In this document: piece after piece, positions 28,425-37,110 of the stretch | How the letters are laid out: each line of letters opens with the position of its first letter | How positions within the stretch are numbered: position 1 is the stretch's first letter | Translations under genes and position numbers: made by a program | Notes under the pieces: model-generated | Database searches by the model: none | The model's input: only the letters and a program-made list of their open reading frames with translations | What the model was told of the DNA's origin: nothing | NCBI RefSeq assembly: GCF_034439435.1 | Contig: NZ_JAPCKJ010000001.1 | Coordinates: 868,001 to 932,000, forward strand | Direction: 5' to 3' | DNA: 64,000 bases | From: Sarcina sp034439435 | GTDB taxonomy: Bacteria; Bacillota; Clostridia; Clostridiales; Clostridiaceae

Positions 28425-29309
28425 TTATTTTTTTATAATATCGTTTAAATTATAGCTTTTGTGTGTTTCTACTCTATCACCAAAAACACTTTTTATTGTT
28501 TGTAAAAATTCCTTATTTAAGCATTCCTGCTCATTATATATTTTTATTCTTTTAGGAGAGTTAGTTATTAATCCACTAATAATAACATCTTCTACATTTA
28601 CTATTCCCTCTTCAGACATATCTGTAATTTCATTTAAAAATTCTTTAAACACATCTGCTCCAAAATCATCCTTAACTTCATAAACTCCATTTTCTTGAAT
28701 TACAATATTTACTTCTTCTAGTTTACATTCTTGTATATCAACAAAATACTTTAGCAATTTTATAAATTCATTATATTCTTTTTCAATCATATATTCTTCT
28801 ACAACTTTATCAATTATACACTCGATATCTTTTAATAAAGATTTCATCCTAAATGTTATAAAACCTTCTATATTTATATAGTCATTCTCTAATATAAAGG
28901 CTTTTATGTTTTCTATAATGTCATTTACTTTATTTAAACAATAGAAATCTTTATCACTACAAACCTTTTGTTCACCTTTTAATATTTTACTTATTGTTAA
29001 ATCAATTTCTAAGATTTCATCATGCTTTAAAAAGAAATAATTTTCATTCATATAATGAAGCATTTCCTTTTCTCTATAGTGTTCAATTATAACATTATAT
29101 ATAACATTACTTATATATAACATTATGGTCTCTCTTTCTTTTTCATCAAAGTGACTATTTTCATAGTATATTTTAACGAAGTGAGTTCCATCCGAGATAC
29201 TTTCTGATACTCCAATTATAATATCTTTGCTTTTTAAAACATTTTTAATACTTTGTATATCTTGTATTAAATTTTTTTCATCCTCACAACATAATGTCAT
29301 TAGAAGCAT
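28425..29309 (-). CDS. ytxC: YtxC-like protein (putative sporulation-associated)
   Basis: This 294-residue acidic cytosolic protein resembles the YtxC family: an N-terminal LCCEDE region, a helical middle (MLYISNVIYNVIIEHY, FITFRMKSLL) and a C-terminal LITNSPKRIKIYN stretch. Its place beside the infC region also fits, since ytxC lies near thrS/infC in Bacillus. The molecular function of the family is unknown. The start at ATG 29309 is preferred over the in-frame GTG at 29318, because AAAGGAG overlaps the GTG and lies 8 nt from the ATG. Confidence 0.78.
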   Translation of the reverse strand: MLLMTLCCEDEKNLIQDIQSIKNVLKSKDIIIGVSESISDGTHFVKIYYENSHFDEKERETIMLYISNVIYNVIIEHYREKEMLHYMNENYFFLKHDEILEIDLTISKILKGEQKVCSDKDFYCLNKVNDIIENIKAFILENDYINIEGFITFRMKSLLKDIECIIDKVVEEYMIEKEYNEFIKLLKYFVDIQECKLEEVNIVIQENGVYEVKDDFGADVFKEFLNEITDMSEEGIVNVEDVIISGLITNSPKRIKIYNEQECLNKEFLQTIKSVFGDRVETHKSYNLNDIIKK

Positions 29310-29443
29310 TCTTCTCACTCCTTTCTTTACTTTTAGTATGTATTAATTCACATCTAATATTCAAAAAGCTAACTTTATTAATCGACAATTTATTCAATTT
29401 TTTAGTAAAATTAGAGTATAAAAAGTTTAACAAGGAGATTATT

Positions 29444-30139
29444 ATGAGAAATTGTTTTGTCGATTATAGAATTTCAGAAATAGAAGAAAAAAATTTAAAA
29501 AAATTAGGCATTAACCTAATTAAGGTACCAAAGCATCCTAATCTATATGATGCTATAAACGGACACCCAGATATTCAAATAAATATTATAAATAAAAACA
29601 CTTTAATATTGGCTAAAAACTCATCAAAGGAATTATTTGATTCTATTCCTCAAAACCTTAATGTTATAAAAAGTTCTTGCCAATTAGAAGATGAATATCC
29701 TAAAAATGTATCTTTAAATGCTGTAAATTTAAAAGATTATTTTATACACAACTTAAAATTTACTGATAAGAATTTACTTGAAAAAATTAAAGAAAAAAAA
29801 TTAATAAACATAAAGCAAGGATATTCTAAATGCTCCATAGCAATAGTTTCAGAAAAAGCATTAATAACTTCTGATAAAGGAATTTATAAAGCTTTAACAC
29901 CTTATGGCTTTGATATTCTTTTAATTCCTAGTGGTGATATATCTCTTCCTGGATTAGACTATGGTTTCATAGGTGGAACTTGTGGCTTGATTTCAAAAGA
30001 TCAAATGGCTTTTTTCGGCAATTTAGAAAAACATTCTTATGGAGATGATATAAAAAACTTTTTAGTTAAATACGGTGTTAAACCAATTTATCTTTCTAAT
30101 TCAAAGCTAATAGATCGAGGAAGTATTTTAACCCTTTAA
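29444..30139 (+). CDS. Conserved clostridial protein, DUF6873-like (GME-fold)
   Basis: This 231-residue cytosolic protein starts MRNCFVDYRISEIEEKN after CAAGGAG. Repeated beta-rich units such as GHPDIQINI, SDKGIYKAL and GFIGGTCGLISKDQMAFFGNL, with conserved Gly, Asp and Cys, recall guanidino-group modifying enzyme folds and the DUF6873 family. I am not certain of the family, and no substrate can be given. An upstream in-frame ATG at 29294 would overlap the divergent ytxC gene and has no ribosome site, so I reject it. Confidence 0.7.
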   Translation: MRNCFVDYRISEIEEKNLKKLGINLIKVPKHPNLYDAINGHPDIQINIINKNTLILAKNSSKELFDSIPQNLNVIKSSCQLEDEYPKNVSLNAVNLKDYFIHNLKFTDKNLLEKIKEKKLINIKQGYSKCSIAIVSEKALITSDKGIYKALTPYGFDILLIPSGDISLPGLDYGFIGGTCGLISKDQMAFFGNLEKHSYGDDIKNFLVKYGVKPIYLSNSKLIDRGSILTL

Positions 30140-30160
30140 ATTTGGAATATATTTTAAACT

Positions 30161-30208
30161 AATGTTGATTTTTAGTTATATCTGAAGAGCTAGCTAAAAA
30201 TCGACATT
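30161..30208. repeat. Hairpin with dispersed repeat sequence in the 30140-30487 gap
   Basis: AATGTTGATTTTTAG pairs with CTAAAAATCGACATT (one mismatch) around a loop containing ATCTGAAGAGCTAG. The loop and right arm match, inverted, the sequence at about 17103-17124 (TTTTAGCTAGCCCTTCAGAT). It may terminate the upstream gene. The rest of the gap is AT-rich and I see nothing else in it. Confidence 0.55.
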
Positions 30209-30487
30209 CACTTTAGGCAGCTCCTAATCTTTTAATAATCAATATATTTTACTCAAGATAGTAATAAATGTTAATAAATTAGCATATAAATATTATTTTT
30301 ATATTTATCACATTTATTGTTACAATTTTAATGTATTTTTTTCTAATTTGAAGTGAACAAATTTAATGTTTTTTGAATTATTTTTTACTTTAATTCATAC
30401 TTTCCTTTTTCCATTGATTACCTAATTAATAATATAGTAAAATAAATTAAAGTGGTAATTACAACTATAATTAAAAGGGGGAGAACT

Positions 30488-31468
30488 ATGTTTTATTTAG
30501 GTATTGATGCTGGTGGAACAAAAACATCATTTATGCTTATAAACCATTTAGGAGATGTTTTATCAACTTACAATAGTGGTACATGTCATATTCATCAAGT
30601 AGGATTTGATGGATTTAGAAAAGGTATTGAAGAAGGAATAAATACAGTTTGTAGTCAAATTAATATTTCTAAAGAAGATCTTAATTATTCATTTTTAGGG
30701 TTACCTGCATATGGTGAAAATGAAAATGAAAAATTAGAAATGAACTCTATAATAGCTGAAATTTTAGGAGAAAATAAATTCTCTTGTGGAAACGATGTAG
30801 AAGTTGCCCTAGCTGGATCTTTAGCTGGCAAACCAGGAATATGTATAATCTTAGGAACAGGAGCTATTGCTGCTGGTATAACTGAAGATTTAAAAACAAC
30901 TAGAACTAGTGGTTGGGGACATATTTGTGGCGATGAAGGTTCTGGATACTGGATTGCTAAAAAAGGCGTTGAAATCTTTGGTAAACAATCTGATTATAGA
31001 TTAGAAAGAACCGCCCTATATGATATATTTAAAAAGGAATTAAATTTAAAAAATGATTTTGACTTAATATTCCTTATAAAAGATGAATATAACCAAGACA
31101 GAACTAAAGTTGGTAAGCTTGCAATGTTAGTTTATGAAGCTGCCCTTAAAGGAGATAAATACGCTTTAGATATTTATAAACAGGCTGCTAAAGAATGTCT
31201 TCTAATGGTAAACGGAATAACAAATCAACTTGATTTTAAAGGAATATTAAACATTTCTTACTCAGGAAGTGTTTTTAGCTCAAAAGATTTTATTTTAAAA
31301 CCATTAAAGAAATATCTTCAAGATAATTATACCGCCTTTAATTTAAAAGCACCTATTTTACCACCTATTAAAGGAGCTGCATTAAATGCTTTAAAACTTC
31401 ATACTGGTGAAATTCCAGAAGGTGTAGTAGAAAACTTAGCTAGAGAACCAAAAGAAATTCTAGTTTAA
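30488..31468 (+). CDS. BadF/BadG-type N-acetylglucosamine kinase family protein
   Basis: This 326-residue sugar kinase of the ASKHA fold has phosphate-1 motif GIDAGGTKTSFM, the adenosine region ILGTGAIAAG and RTSGWGHICGDEGSGYWI typical of GlcNAc kinase-like proteins. It likely phosphorylates GlcNAc or a related amino sugar in the cytosol, for example sugars released from mucin or wall turnover. I start at ATG 30488, directly after AAGGGGGAGAACT, not at the in-frame ATG 36 bases upstream, which has no ribosome site. Confidence 0.88.
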   Translation: MFYLGIDAGGTKTSFMLINHLGDVLSTYNSGTCHIHQVGFDGFRKGIEEGINTVCSQINISKEDLNYSFLGLPAYGENENEKLEMNSIIAEILGENKFSCGNDVEVALAGSLAGKPGICIILGTGAIAAGITEDLKTTRTSGWGHICGDEGSGYWIAKKGVEIFGKQSDYRLERTALYDIFKKELNLKNDFDLIFLIKDEYNQDRTKVGKLAMLVYEAALKGDKYALDIYKQAAKECLLMVNGITNQLDFKGILNISYSGSVFSSKDFILKPLKKYLQDNYTAFNLKAPILPPIKGAALNALKLHTGEIPEGVVENLAREPKEILV

Positions 31469-31474
31469 TAAATA

Positions 31475-31516
31475 AATGCTGTATGAAATTCCTTAGAAAC
31501 TTCATACAGCATTTTT
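31475..31516. terminator. Bidirectional terminator
   Basis: AAATGCTGTATGAA pairs with TTCATACAGCATTT, T-rich on the right, between convergent genes. The ends resemble the outer arms of the dispersed palindromes. Confidence 0.8.
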
Positions 31517-31519
31517 CTT

Positions 31520-32074
31520 TTACATAAAAGTTAAAACTAAAGCAGTTTTTATAGATACATTATTATCTTCAACAAATTTTTTTGCCTCTTTAATAGGAAT
31601 CTTACAAACTTCTATTTCTTCGTTCTCCTCTAAATTTTCAGTTGATACCTCTCCATGAACCTTCATTTTAACGACGGCTACAGCTTCATCTGACATTCCA
31701 ACAGAGGTATAACTAGGTTTTATTAGGTATTCACATTCATTAGCTAAAAGCCCTGTTTCTTCAAAAAGCTCTCTTGTTGCAGCCTTTATAGCATCTTCAC
31801 CTTCATCTATAAGCCCTGCTGGGAATTCATATATATAATCATTTATAGCCGGTCTAAATTGTTTTATTAAAACAAACTCATCTTCTTCGGTTATTGGAAT
31901 AATCATAACTCCATCTGCTTTATTATGATTGTTAACAACACAGCTTAAATCTTCTTTCTCTCTTCTACTTGCAATAAAATACTCTTTAGAATTTCCAACC
32001 TTATTCTCAATATCTAATTTATATAAGTTTAAAAATTTGCAATCAGTTAATTTCTTTATATCTTTTATTTTCAT
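31520..32074 (-). CDS. NUDIX hydrolase, ADP-ribose pyrophosphatase type
   Basis: This 184-residue hydrolase has a complete Nudix box (GLIDEGE, seven residues, RELFEETGL) that coordinates Mg2+. The preceding FRPAINDYIYEFPAG is the typical ADP-ribose pyrophosphatase N-terminal flank. It probably cleaves ADP-ribose to AMP and ribose-5-phosphate. A GGAG lies before the ATG. Confidence 0.9.
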   Translation of the reverse strand: MKIKDIKKLTDCKFLNLYKLDIENKVGNSKEYFIASRREKEDLSCVVNNHNKADGVMIIPITEEDEFVLIKQFRPAINDYIYEFPAGLIDEGEDAIKAATRELFEETGLLANECEYLIKPSYTSVGMSDEAVAVVKMKVHGEVSTENLEENEEIEVCKIPIKEAKKFVEDNNVSIKTALVLTFM

Positions 32075-32197
32075 TTCAATACTCCTTTCATACTACTGTT
32101 AAATAATATATATTAATTTTACACATAAAAAGGATAAATATAAAGTTCCCCTTACATTTATCCTAAAAAATACTATATATTCTTTTATTAAGATAAT

Positions 32198-32761
32198 TCA
32201 TCTTTTAAGAAAATCATTTTTCTTATCTTCAATAAAAATCATTTCATCTTCTTTGCTAACCCTCATAACAATATATCCACTAGAAAATTTCAAATAAAAC
32301 TTACTCACTAATGAGTCTATAATTTCTTCTTCCCAAGACCATATATGCTTTCCAAGTATTCTTTTTATAATGTTATAAGTGTTTAAATTTATTATTTCAT
32401 TATTTTTTAAAGAAGCATATGCTTTAATTTCTTTTGGCTTTTCTTCTATAGATAGAAATTCTAAACATAGAAATTGTAAATATATTAATTCATTTTTACT
32501 CTTTATATAAAATCCATCGTTATTGTTATCTATAATCTTTGCATTTTTATCCATTAAAATTATAGTGTTTTTTATCAATTCTTTTAAACGCATTTTTTCT
32601 AAATCAATTCGATTTTCAAAGCAACTTATTCTTAAGTTTATATAGGGTGTGGCTTTCCATCCTTTATTTATGTTTTTCTTAATCTTCCTGTTTTCATTTG
32701 CATCTTTTACAATTAAATAAGTTAAAAATAAACCTAAGATAATTATAATAACCAAAGACAT
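32198..32761 (-). CDS. Single-pass membrane protein of unknown function
   Basis: 187 residues: MSLVIIIILGLFLTYLIV forms one N-terminal membrane segment, followed by a basic stretch (NENRKIKKNINKGWK) and a soluble domain of about 150 residues without any motif I recognise. The basic residues after the helix suggest the domain is cytosolic. The start at ATG 32761 follows AGGGGG with 7-nt spacing; an in-frame ATG at 32785 lacks a ribosome site. Confidence 0.7.
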   Translation of the reverse strand: MSLVIIIILGLFLTYLIVKDANENRKIKKNINKGWKATPYINLRISCFENRIDLEKMRLKELIKNTIILMDKNAKIIDNNNDGFYIKSKNELIYLQFLCLEFLSIEEKPKEIKAYASLKNNEIINLNTYNIIKRILGKHIWSWEEEIIDSLVSKFYLKFSSGYIVMRVSKEDEMIFIEDKKNDFLKR

Positions 32762-33071
32762 TTTTATTCCCCCTAACAAGTTCATTTTTATATTATAGCT
32801 ACTAAAATTTTAATTAATAACTTATGTGACTTACTTTTTAATCAGTATCAATAAATAGATTCTTCTAAAATTTAAATACAATAAATATTATCTTATTATT
32901 AAGTGTATTTTTATATAAACATTGATGTAATTTTCTAACATTATAAAACATATTATATTGTGAGTTACAATCTAATATATTATATGCTTGTAACTTCACT
33001 TTATTGATAATTTACTACGTTTTTGTAAACCTTTACCCAAATTCATCATTTTATTGTAGGGGGATATTTTT

Positions 33072-33458
33072 ATGAAGAAAGTTATGAAACTTCAAAAAAA
33101 AGTTACAAACGATTTAGGAGAAAAAAAGAATTTAGATTTGCTAATAGCTATTGATAATGTAAAATTAATTCAATACACTTGTCCTTCAAATGAATTTTAC
33201 TCAGTATCTCATAAAGATTTAATAGTATTTCAAGAAGGAGATTCTTTTAAAACCTCTGAAAAACCGGTAGATAAAGATGTTGTTGCCGTTTTAACTTGGT
33301 TTAAATATCGAGATACTCAAGTAATAAAGCTTTTCTTAAAAGACTCTTTTATAGATTTTGTAGATAATGAAATTATTTGTGATCTTACATTAAGAAAGGT
33401 ATTTAAAGAAACTAACTTCTCTAATTTTGGTGAAAAGTTAATAAAATCTTTGATCTAA
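33072..33458 (+). CDS. Small cytosolic protein of unknown function
   Basis: This 128-residue protein has no signal peptide or membrane segment. A good ribosome site (TAGGGGG) precedes the ATG and a strong terminator follows, so the gene looks real. Composition is ordinary, with a WFKYRDTQVIKLFLKDSF segment suggesting mixed alpha/beta structure. No family recognised. The 310-nt gap upstream (32762-33071) is AT-rich and holds nothing else I can name. Confidence 0.65.
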   Translation: MKKVMKLQKKVTNDLGEKKNLDLLIAIDNVKLIQYTCPSNEFYSVSHKDLIVFQEGDSFKTSEKPVDKDVVAVLTWFKYRDTQVIKLFLKDSFIDFVDNEIICDLTLRKVFKETNFSNFGEKLIKSLI

Positions 33459-33463
33459 AAAAG

Positions 33464-33498
33464 AAAAACATCTATAAGTAATCTTATAGATGTTTTTT
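33464..33498. terminator. Bidirectional terminator ending the tRNA operon
   Basis: A perfect stem AACATCTATAAG / CTTATAGATGTT with T-runs on both strands, between the unknown plus-strand gene and the minus-strand tRNAs. Confidence 0.9.
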
Positions 33499-33573
<75 letters not shown>

Positions 33574-33576
33574 ATA

Positions 33577-33650
33577 TGGAGCGGGTACCGGGAATCGAAC
33601 CCGGGTATCCAGCTTGGAAGGCTGGTGTTCTACCATTGAACTACACCCGC
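33577..33650 (-). tRNA. tRNA-Gly (TCC)
   Basis: Acceptor GCGGGTG pairs with the 3' arm; anticodon loop CTTCCAA gives TCC; CCA is encoded. Three bases separate it from tRNA-Cys. Confidence 0.95.
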
Positions 33651-33652
33651 AT

Positions 33653-33727
33653 TGGAGCGGAAGACGAGACTCGAACTCGCAACTTTCACCTTGGCAAGGT
33701 GACACTCTACCATTGAGTCACTCCCGC
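33653..33727 (-). tRNA. tRNA-Gly (GCC)
   Basis: Acceptor GCGGGAG, anticodon loop TTGCCAA giving GCC, encoded CCA. Together with the TCC isoacceptor it reads all four glycine codons by wobble except GGG-specific reading. Confidence 0.95.
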
Positions 33728-33732
33728 AATAA

Positions 33733-33808
<76 letters not shown>

Positions 33809-33838
33809 AAATGTCTTGAGCTCTTCAAGACATTTATT

Positions 33839-33867
33839 ATTATATTAACTTAAATAAAATTTGTCAA
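33839..33867 (-). promoter_or_regulatory. Near-consensus sigma-A promoter of the tRNA operon
   Basis: On the minus strand TTGACA (33862-33867), 17 nt and TATAAT (33839-33844): a perfect match to consensus. A small palindrome (AATGTCTTGA / TCAAGACATT, 33810-33834) lies between the promoter and tRNA-Phe and would form the 5' end of the precursor. It may also terminate hslO. Confidence 0.92.
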
Positions 33868-33882
33868 CTATTTTTTTAAATT

Positions 33883-34836
33883 TTATTTATTCTCTTCTTT
33901 TTCCTTTTCCTCTGCCTTTTTCATTTCTTCTGAAACTTCATCAGCAATAGCATTTTCTTTTTCTTCTAATAACTTACCTATATCTTCTTTTGTAAACTTA
34001 TATGATTTATTACAGAAGTGACATTTTAATTCTTCTTCTTTACCCTCATCATAAAGTTCTTTTAAATCCTTATATCCTATGCTTAATAATGCTCTTTCTA
34101 CCTTTTCTCTTGAGCAATCACATTTATATTTTGGAGTTTCTTCTTCTAAGATTTTTAAATCCATTCCATCAAAAATGAACTCTATAACCTCTTCTATAGT
34201 TTTTCCTTCTGATAACATTGTAGTTAATGAAGGTATTTCATCTAATCTATATGTTAATAAATCTCCTAAAAGTTCATCTGCACCTGGTAATAATTGAATT
34301 ATGAATCCACCAGCTTTTTTTATTGAATGATCTCTATCTACTAACACTCCTAAAGCAACGGCTGAAGGTATTTGTTCTGAAGCTGTGAAATAATATGCTA
34401 AATCTTCAGCTATTTCACCACTATATATTGGAACTTGTCCTACGTATGGATCTTTCAATCCTAAATCTTTTATTACTGTTAATCCACCATTTTTACCAAT
34501 AGCTTCTCCAACATTTAATTTTCCATTCTCTGTGTTTAAAGGTAAATCAACATGTGGATTTCCTATATATCCTTTAACACTACAATCTGAGTAAGCAGTA
34601 ACAGTTATTCCCTTAGCCATTCCACCACCGTTTATTTGTAGTGTTACAACTTCTTTATTAGATTTTAACATTGCACCCATCATAGTACCAGCTGTTAGCA
34701 TTCTTCCTAAAGCAGCAGCTGCTGTTGGTGTACAATCATGTATTTTTGATGCTTCATCAACTAACTCTGTAGTTTCTACTGCAAATATTCTTATCATACC
34801 ATCTTTAGCTATGGCTCTTATTAATTTATCACTCAT
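33883..34836 (-). CDS. hslO: Redox-regulated chaperone Hsp33
   Basis: This 317-residue Hsp33 becomes an active holdase when oxidation releases Zn from its four cysteines. All four are present: the CDC pair (YKCDCSREK) and the CHFC pair near the C-terminus. The N-terminal domain has the typical AAAALGRMLTAGTMMGAMLK and NGGGMAKG motifs. A Glu/Lys-rich tail of about 25 residues extends past the zinc domain. Relevant for an anaerobe facing oxygen or HOCl. It lies 14 bp after the methyltransferase gene. Confidence 0.96.
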   Translation of the reverse strand: MSDKLIRAIAKDGMIRIFAVETTELVDEASKIHDCTPTAAAALGRMLTAGTMMGAMLKSNKEVVTLQINGGGMAKGITVTAYSDCSVKGYIGNPHVDLPLNTENGKLNVGEAIGKNGGLTVIKDLGLKDPYVGQVPIYSGEIAEDLAYYFTASEQIPSAVALGVLVDRDHSIKKAGGFIIQLLPGADELLGDLLTYRLDEIPSLTTMLSEGKTIEEVIEFIFDGMDLKILEEETPKYKCDCSREKVERALLSIGYKDLKELYDEGKEEELKCHFCNKSYKFTKEDIGKLLEEKENAIADEVSEEMKKAEEKEKEENK

Positions 34837-34850
34837 ATTTAATCCCTCCG

Positions 34851-35588
34851 TTATTTTTTTACTATATAAACTATTCTTTCAGTATCTGGTGTTACTTTTT
34901 CTTCTGTATAACCATTATGCTTTTCTTCTATTTTAAAGCCTATTACCTTAAGAATGTTTTCTATTTCACTTTCCTTATAAGCTCTTTCTTCATGAACCTC
35001 TGTAAATCTTTCATATGTATCTCCATCTTTTATGAAGAAATTTAAGTTCATTTCTACTATTTCATCTTCAAAGATATTTTCCCAAGCATAAAATAATTCT
35101 TCACTATCATATGTGTAGACATTATTGCCTAAAACTTCTGATATCTTATAGTATGAATTTATATCAAATACAAATAAACCATCCTCTTGTAAATGATTAT
35201 ATACTCCTCTTAAATAATTTTCCACACTTTCATCATCTAAAATATAATTTGTTGAATCTAAAACACATGTTATTAAATCAAACTTTCTATTTAGTTCTAA
35301 TTCACACATGTCTTGACATACTATTTTACCTCTAACCCTATTTTCTCTAAGCTTCTTATCAGCTTCTATAAGCATATCTTGAGATAGATCAACAAAATAA
35401 TTTTCTTTGAAGGATTTTCCTACATGAACACCAACATTTCCAGTTCCACAAGCTAAATCTAAATACATTTCCTTGTTAACACCATATTTATCACACTTTG
35501 ATAAAGCATATTCTGCTATGTTCTCATAGTTTACATCTTCATATATAAGTTCATCATAAACTTTTGCCATCATTTTATAACTCTTCAT
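34851..35588 (-). CDS. Class I SAM-dependent methyltransferase
   Basis: This 245-residue cytosolic methyltransferase starts MKSYKMMAKVYDELIYED, a pattern common in this YodH-like group. Motif I is LDLACGTGNVGVH, then FVDLSQDMLIEA and FDLITCVLDSTNYI. The substrate is unknown. It is upstream of hslO in the same direction. The spacing of GGGGG to the ATG is rather long (about 12 nt); a second ATG (codon 6) could also serve. Confidence 0.85.
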   Translation of the reverse strand: MKSYKMMAKVYDELIYEDVNYENIAEYALSKCDKYGVNKEMYLDLACGTGNVGVHVGKSFKENYFVDLSQDMLIEADKKLRENRVRGKIVCQDMCELELNRKFDLITCVLDSTNYILDDESVENYLRGVYNHLQEDGLFVFDINSYYKISEVLGNNVYTYDSEELFYAWENIFEDEIVEMNLNFFIKDGDTYERFTEVHEERAYKESEIENILKVIGFKIEEKHNGYTEEKVTPDTERIVYIVKK

Positions 35589-35639
35589 AATAATTTAAAT
35601 CCCCCATGTATTATTCTACCTAAAGATTATATACTTTTT

Positions 35640-35912
35640 TTACTTTTCGTCAACGGAAGGTTTCTTTCTACCTAATATTTCATCATTACTAGGCAATTTT
35701 AACTCTTTTTTCCTCTTAGTCATTAATCCACCGATTCTTCCTGTTTCCTCTGCGGTTAATCCTCCCCATCCAAGTTTATCTACCTTATCGCTTAAGCCTA
35801 ATTCTCCAGCTATTTCATATTTCATTTTTTCTCTTAGCTGTTCTGCAGGACTTAACTCTTTATTGGATTTTAATTTTCCTTTTATTATTTTTTTTAATGG
35901 TGTATTACTCAT
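35640..35912 (-). CDS. ssp4: Small acid-soluble spore protein Ssp4, Gly36 form
   Basis: A 90-residue alpha/beta-type SASP, divergent from major SASPs, with the DNA-binding core EKMKYEIAGELGLSD and GGLTAEETGRIGG. It coats and protects spore DNA. Codon 36 is GGA (35805-35807), so residue 36 is Gly. In C. perfringens, published work links Ssp4 with Asp36 to highly heat-resistant food-poisoning spores and Gly36 to more sensitive spores, so this allele predicts the sensitive type. Expression should be forespore-specific; I did not find a convincing sigma-G site. Upstream it diverges from asd. Confidence 0.92.
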   Translation of the reverse strand: MSNTPLKKIIKGKLKSNKELSPAEQLREKMKYEIAGELGLSDKVDKLGWGGLTAEETGRIGGLMTKRKKELKLPSNDEILGRKKPSVDEK

Positions 35913-36114
35913 TTTCTTCCCCTACCTTAAATTTATTTTTAAAACTATTATTTACCCCTATAAGCTTAAATATTCATATTTTGTTAAATATGAAAGTTAA
36001 CTTACTTAAATCCTTCAAATTAATCTTAAAATAAACTTGATAAAGTGTTTGTTCTTGAACTATATTTAATATATAGAAATACAATATATTAAGATTAATT
36101 TTAGGAGGGATAAC

Positions 36115-37089
36115 GTGTATAACGTAGCAGTAGTTGGGGCAACAGGAAATGTAGGAAGAAAATTCCTTGAAATCCTGGCAGAAAGAGATTTCCCAGTTAA
36201 AGAATTATATTTATTTGCATCAAAGAGATCAGCAGGAAAGACTTTAAAATTTAAAGGTGAAGACTTAGTAGTTGAAGAATTATGTGAGGCTAATATTGAA
36301 AATAAAAAAATAGATTTTGCATTATTCTCAGCTGGTGGAAGTGTAAGTTTAGAATTCGCTCCTATTTTCTCTAAACACGGAGCAGTAGTTATAGATAATA
36401 GTAGTGCTTGGAGAATGAATAAGGATGTTCCTTTAGTAGTTCCAGAAGTTAACCCAGAGGATGTTAAATGGCATAAAGGAATTATTGCAAACCCAAACTG
36501 TTCTACAATTCAAGCTGTAGTAGCTTTAAAACCACTACATGATAAATATGGAATTAAAAGAATAGTTTACTCAACTTATCAAGCAGTTTCAGGAGCTGGC
36601 CTTCAAGGTATATTAGATTTACAAGAAGGAACAACTGAAAAATTCTCATATCCTATATTAGGTAATATAATTCCTCATATAGATGTATTCTTAGATAACG
36701 GATATACCAAAGAAGAAATTAAAATGATTGAAGAAACAAAAAAAATACTTCATGATGATAGCCTAAGAATAACAGCTACAACAGCTAGAGTACCTGTTTT
36801 AAACTCTCATAGTGAAAGTATAAACGTAGAACTTAATTCTGAATTTGAAGTTGAAAATATAATTGATTTATTTAACTCTTCAAAAGGATTAATAGTTCAT
36901 GATGATGTAGCAAACTTAAAATACCCTACTCCACTTGAACTTAGTGGAAGAGATGAAGTATTTGTTGGAAGAATAAGACGTGACTTTAGCTTAGATAACG
37001 GTCTTAACCTTTGGGTTGTGGCTGATAATATAAGAAAAGGTGCTGCTCTTAATGCAATTCAAATTGCTGAAATACTAATAGAAAAATAA
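36115..37089 (+). CDS. asd: Aspartate-semialdehyde dehydrogenase
   Basis: Reduces aspartyl phosphate to aspartate semialdehyde, the branch point to lysine/DAP, threonine and methionine. Features: Rossmann motif VVGATGNVGRKFLEIL, catalytic cysteine in NPNCSTIQAV (about 129) and histidine in SHSESINVEL. The start is GTG, placed 6 nt after AGGAGGG. First gene of asd-dapA-dapB; dapA follows after 21 bp. I saw no lysine riboswitch in the 200-bp leader, and a possible TTGAAC/TACAAT promoter with long spacing is weak. Confidence 0.97.
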   Translation: MYNVAVVGATGNVGRKFLEILAERDFPVKELYLFASKRSAGKTLKFKGEDLVVEELCEANIENKKIDFALFSAGGSVSLEFAPIFSKHGAVVIDNSSAWRMNKDVPLVVPEVNPEDVKWHKGIIANPNCSTIQAVVALKPLHDKYGIKRIVYSTYQAVSGAGLQGILDLQEGTTEKFSYPILGNIIPHIDVFLDNGYTKEEIKMIEETKKILHDDSLRITATTARVPVLNSHSESINVELNSEFEVENIIDLFNSSKGLIVHDDVANLKYPTPLELSGRDEVFVGRIRRDFSLDNGLNLWVVADNIRKGAALNAIQIAEILIEK

Positions 37090-37110
37090 ATTTATTTTGG
37101 AGGTAATATT

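Noticed and set aside
35913..36114. Possible lysine riboswitch before asd
   Set aside because: The leader is only about 200 bp of AT-rich sequence without the conserved lysine-riboswitch helices that I could recognise.
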